Positions 23,057 to 24,885 of a DNA stretch of 24,885 nucleotides are shown here, piece after piece. Origin of the DNA: Nitriliruptorales bacterium (lineage in GTDB: Bacteria > Actinomycetota > Nitriliruptoria > Euzebyales > Egibacteraceae); NCBI GenBank assembly GCA_007126835.1, contig SLAO01000004.1:1-24885 (forward strand), read 5' to 3'. How positions within the stretch are numbered: position 1 is the first letter of the stretch; each line of letters begins with the position of its first letter. The translations under genes and the position numbers were made by a program. The notes beneath the pieces are model-generated. The model did not search any database. It saw only the letters and a program-made list of their open reading frames with translations, and was not told where the DNA came from.

Positions 23057-24559
23057 CTAGCGGCCCGAACCCTTGCCCTTGGCCCCGGGATCGCCGCCCT
23101 TGGCGTCCTGCGCACCGCCCCCGCCGGCGGGGCCGCGGTCGCTGTTGCTGCTCCCCTGGCCCTCGGCCCGGGACCGGTCGTTCGGTGCCCGGTCGCTGGC
23201 CTTGGCTCCGTTGCCGCTCGACGCCGGGGCGAGGCCCTTGTTGGAGTTGCTGTCGCTGTTGCCGGCGCCCTTCTGGTTGCTGTTGCCGGAGCTGTTGTCG
23301 GTCTTCGGCGGGTTGTCGTTGCCCTTCGAGGCGCTCTGGTTCTGGCTCTTGCCTCGACTGTTGCTTTGGGACTCAGCCCGGCTGCTGGCCTGGCTCTTGC
23401 TGCTGGCCTGGCTCTTGCTGTTGGCCTGGCTCTTGCTGTTGGTCTTACTCGAGGCGTTGGAAGCCGATCCGTTGGTCGTGTTGGATTTGGGGGCCGTGTC
23501 CGCCGCTGAGTTGGATCGGCCGCGGTCTCGTGAGCTGGCGTCCGCGGCCTGGTCTTTGCTCGGCGGGGCGCTGGATGGTTTGCTCGCCGCAGCGTCGGTG
23601 GGGGTCTGGCCAGGCGCCGCCGACGAAGCCGGCCCGTCGGCCACGACGTCGCCCGCGTTGCCGCTGCTGCGCTCAGCGACCCGCGCACGGGCCGGAGCAG
23701 GCAGCACTTCGCCGCCGTTGACCCCGAGCGCGGCCCCATCGGGACGCTGCCCCTTCGGACCGTAGTCGGGCTCGTCCGCCGATGATCCAGACGCTGACGT
23801 CGTGAACAGCTGCGCATCGCTCGACGCGAGTTCCGCCTCCGCCCCGAGCCCGCGCAGGAAGGAACTCTGGGTAGCCGCGTTACGCAGCGCGGGCTCTGCT
23901 GGCCCAGACTGCGTCGAGGCACTGCGTTCGCTGGCGGCGGCCAGTGTGGGGGCGGTCGAGCCGGCAGGCTCGCCGTGGTCACCGGCGGGTGGATTTTGGT
24001 CTGCGCGGTCTCCCGTGTCGCTCGGCGCGGCAGAGCTCGGTTCACTCCCGCTGGATGCCGGGGCGCTCGGCGCACCTCCGATCGACGCTGCGGCGCTTGG
24101 GGCACTCGCGCTGGATGGCGGGGCGCTCGGCTCATCCCCGATCAACGCTGCGGCGCTCGGGACCCCGCTCGACGCCGCCTCGTTGGATCCCGTCTGGCCG
24201 CCGAATTGCAGCGATCCCGCGACTCCTGCGTCAGCCTCGGATGGCGTCGCAGCATCGGCCACTACGGACTCCCGCCCATCCACGCCGCCCTCGGCCTGCC
24301 AGCGCGCCGGCGGGTCCAGGCTCCCTCCCCCATTCCAGGGGCTGGCGTGACGCGGCTGGCTCGGATCTCCCGTGGGGCTGCCGCGGAGTTCCGCGTGAGC
24401 CGGCGGCTGCCGTGCCGCCTCAGCCATGCTGGGGGAACGACCGACCGGGGCCAGGTCCAAGGCCCCGCGCATCACCAACCCACCGGCGGCGAACGCGGCC
24501 ACCATCAGCAGAGCCAGGGCGGCGGTTGGCAGGGGCCACGAACCGACGAGCCGCCTCAT
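23057..24559 (-). CDS. Membrane-anchored Ser/Ala/Asn/Lys-rich low-complexity surface protein
   Basis: 500 residues, no recognised domain. MRRLVGSW followed by a hydrophobic stretch (about 9-32) is an uncleaved signal anchor or signal peptide, so the remainder should face outward. The body is low complexity: a Pro/Ala/Ser part (about 110-180) encoded by 60-bp repeats, a more ordinary middle (about 220-290, including SSFLRGLGAEAELASSDAQLF), and a C-terminal third of Ser, Asn, Lys, Gln and Gly with SKSQ(A/S)(N/S) hexapeptide repeats. It ends in GGDPGAKGKGSGR. There is almost no cysteine, and no sortase motif. It resembles wall-spanning or matrix-type disordered proteins. The ATG at 24559 has GGAGGGGAG right upstream; a longer start at 24616 is less likely. 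It converges with the diguanylate cyclase. Confidence 0.75.
   Translation of the reverse strand: MRRLVGSWPLPTAALALLMVAAFAAGGLVMRGALDLAPVGRSPSMAEAARQPPAHAELRGSPTGDPSQPRHASPWNGGGSLDPPARWQAEGGVDGRESVVADAATPSEADAGVAGSLQFGGQTGSNEAASSGVPSAAALIGDEPSAPPSSASAPSAAASIGGAPSAPASSGSEPSSAAPSDTGDRADQNPPAGDHGEPAGSTAPTLAAASERSASTQSGPAEPALRNAATQSSFLRGLGAEAELASSDAQLFTTSASGSSADEPDYGPKGQRPDGAALGVNGGEVLPAPARARVAERSSGNAGDVVADGPASSAAPGQTPTDAAASKPSSAPPSKDQAADASSRDRGRSNSAADTAPKSNTTNGSASNASSKTNSKSQANSKSQASSKSQASSRAESQSNSRGKSQNQSASKGNDNPPKTDNSSGNSNQKGAGNSDSNSNKGLAPASSGNGAKASDRAPNDRSRAEGQGSSNSDRGPAGGGGAQDAKGGDPGAKGKGSGR
23382..23445. repeat. 18-bp tandem repeat inside the Ser-rich protein gene
   Basis: CTGCTGGCCTGGCTCTTG occurs exactly at 23382 and 23400, with one change at 23418 (CTGTTGG), and a degenerate fourth copy follows at 23436. 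On the coding (leftward) strand each unit encodes the SKSQ(A)(S/N) hexapeptide. Confidence 0.92.
24021..24170. repeat. 60-bp tandem repeat inside the Ser-rich protein gene
   Basis: Two full units at 24051-24110 and 24111-24170 begin CTGGATGSCGGGGCGCTCGG and share ATCRACGCTGCGGCGCTYGG. A preceding, more diverged half unit covers 24021-24050. The unit is a multiple of three and encodes 20 residues of the Ala/Ser/Pro-rich region. Confidence 0.9.
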
Positions 24560-24885
24560 GCTCCCCTCCCTCCCGTGCACGGTGGCGCGGAGCCACCCTG
24601 CACCAGCTGCGTTCATACAGTAACTAGTTCGTCACAACGCGTAGCCAACTGGAGCGGATCTTACCCTGCCTACACGCTTGATCAACCCTCGATTACCGAC
24701 CGTGATCCTGTCGCACCGTCCAACCAGGTCAACACCAAGGCCAAAACCTCGGCGAGGTGGGCACGAAGGCAGCCACCGCTCCCCCGCCCACCGGGCGAAG
24801 ATGACGTTTATCTGGCGATCTACGTCACCCGAAGTGACTGGTCCGCGCGATCGCACGGGTCCGGTGACCGAGCCGGCTCGAGCTC
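24560..24885. other. Intergenic region upstream of the Ser-rich protein
   Basis: No gene is supported in these 326 bases. A 74-codon open frame (24856-24632, leftward) has no ribosome site and no family-like sequence. The part 24610-24720 is A+T-richer than the rest and should hold the promoter of the Ser-rich protein. Leftward it offers TTGTGA (24639-24634 region) and TACTGT/TATGAA around 24612-24622, but the spacing is too short for a confident assignment. Near the right end GTCAC-CCGAA-GTGAC (about 24825-24839) is a small 5-bp hairpin. Confidence 0.5.

Noticed and set aside
24632..24856. 74-codon minus-strand frame near the right edge
   Set aside because: No ribosome site, no hydrophobic or family pattern, and it lies in the A+T-richer promoter region of the Ser-rich protein.

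Overview
The window is a chromosomal segment of a very G+C-rich bacterium, almost certainly an actinomycete-type (Actinomycetota) genome. The third codon positions are strongly G/C, GTG starts are common, and there is a probable leaderless promoter. The gene set (pcrA/uvrD, an IcmB-type cobalamin protein, sucC-sucD, purN-purH, folD) follows the neighbourhood I recall from Streptomyces and Mycobacterium. I cannot fix the genus. No tRNA, rRNA, CRISPR array, insertion sequence, integrase or phage gene was recognised.

Left part (1-4005): a 3'-truncated folD and, upstream on the same strand, a Ser/Thr protein kinase with a polytopic membrane C-terminus. Then come a divergent SnoaL/NTF2-like gene, a long perfect palindrome, a VOC-family protein and a one-pass membrane protein with a very acidic tail. 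Middle left (4006-7957): a probably leaderless S9 prolyl-oligopeptidase-family peptidase converges on a lipoprotein gene, followed by a DUF5658-like membrane protein. After it lies a repeat-rich, gene-free stretch (7454-7957) holding a second copy of the palindrome.

Core metabolic part (7958-13670): purN-purH (4-bp overlap, last steps of IMP synthesis), a TrhA/hemolysin III-type membrane protein, and the icmB-like/sucC/sucD operon. That operon pairs a B12-binding mutase subunit with succinyl-CoA synthetase. folD supplies the 10-formyl-THF that PurN and PurH consume, so one-carbon and purine functions bracket the S9/lipoprotein/VOC block.

Right part (13857-24885): a membrane-anchored protein with what looks like a Rieske fold stripped of its iron-sulfur ligands, a secretory-type lipase/esterase, PcrA helicase and an L-lactate permease. 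Then come a DinB-like protein, a YlmA-type ABC ATPase, a HAMP-GAF-GGDEF diguanylate cyclase with an in-frame Asp/Gly repeat in the GAF region, and a 500-residue membrane-anchored Ser/Ala/Asn-rich low-complexity protein.

The most unusual feature is non-coding. Two near-identical 46-48 bp palindromes about 4.7 kb apart have identical 20-bp arms, different centres and partly compensatory outer pairs. Short imperfect tandem duplications (18-43 bp periods) also occur in many of the intergenic gaps. I see no clear multi-gene novel system such as a defence island or a secondary-metabolite cluster.
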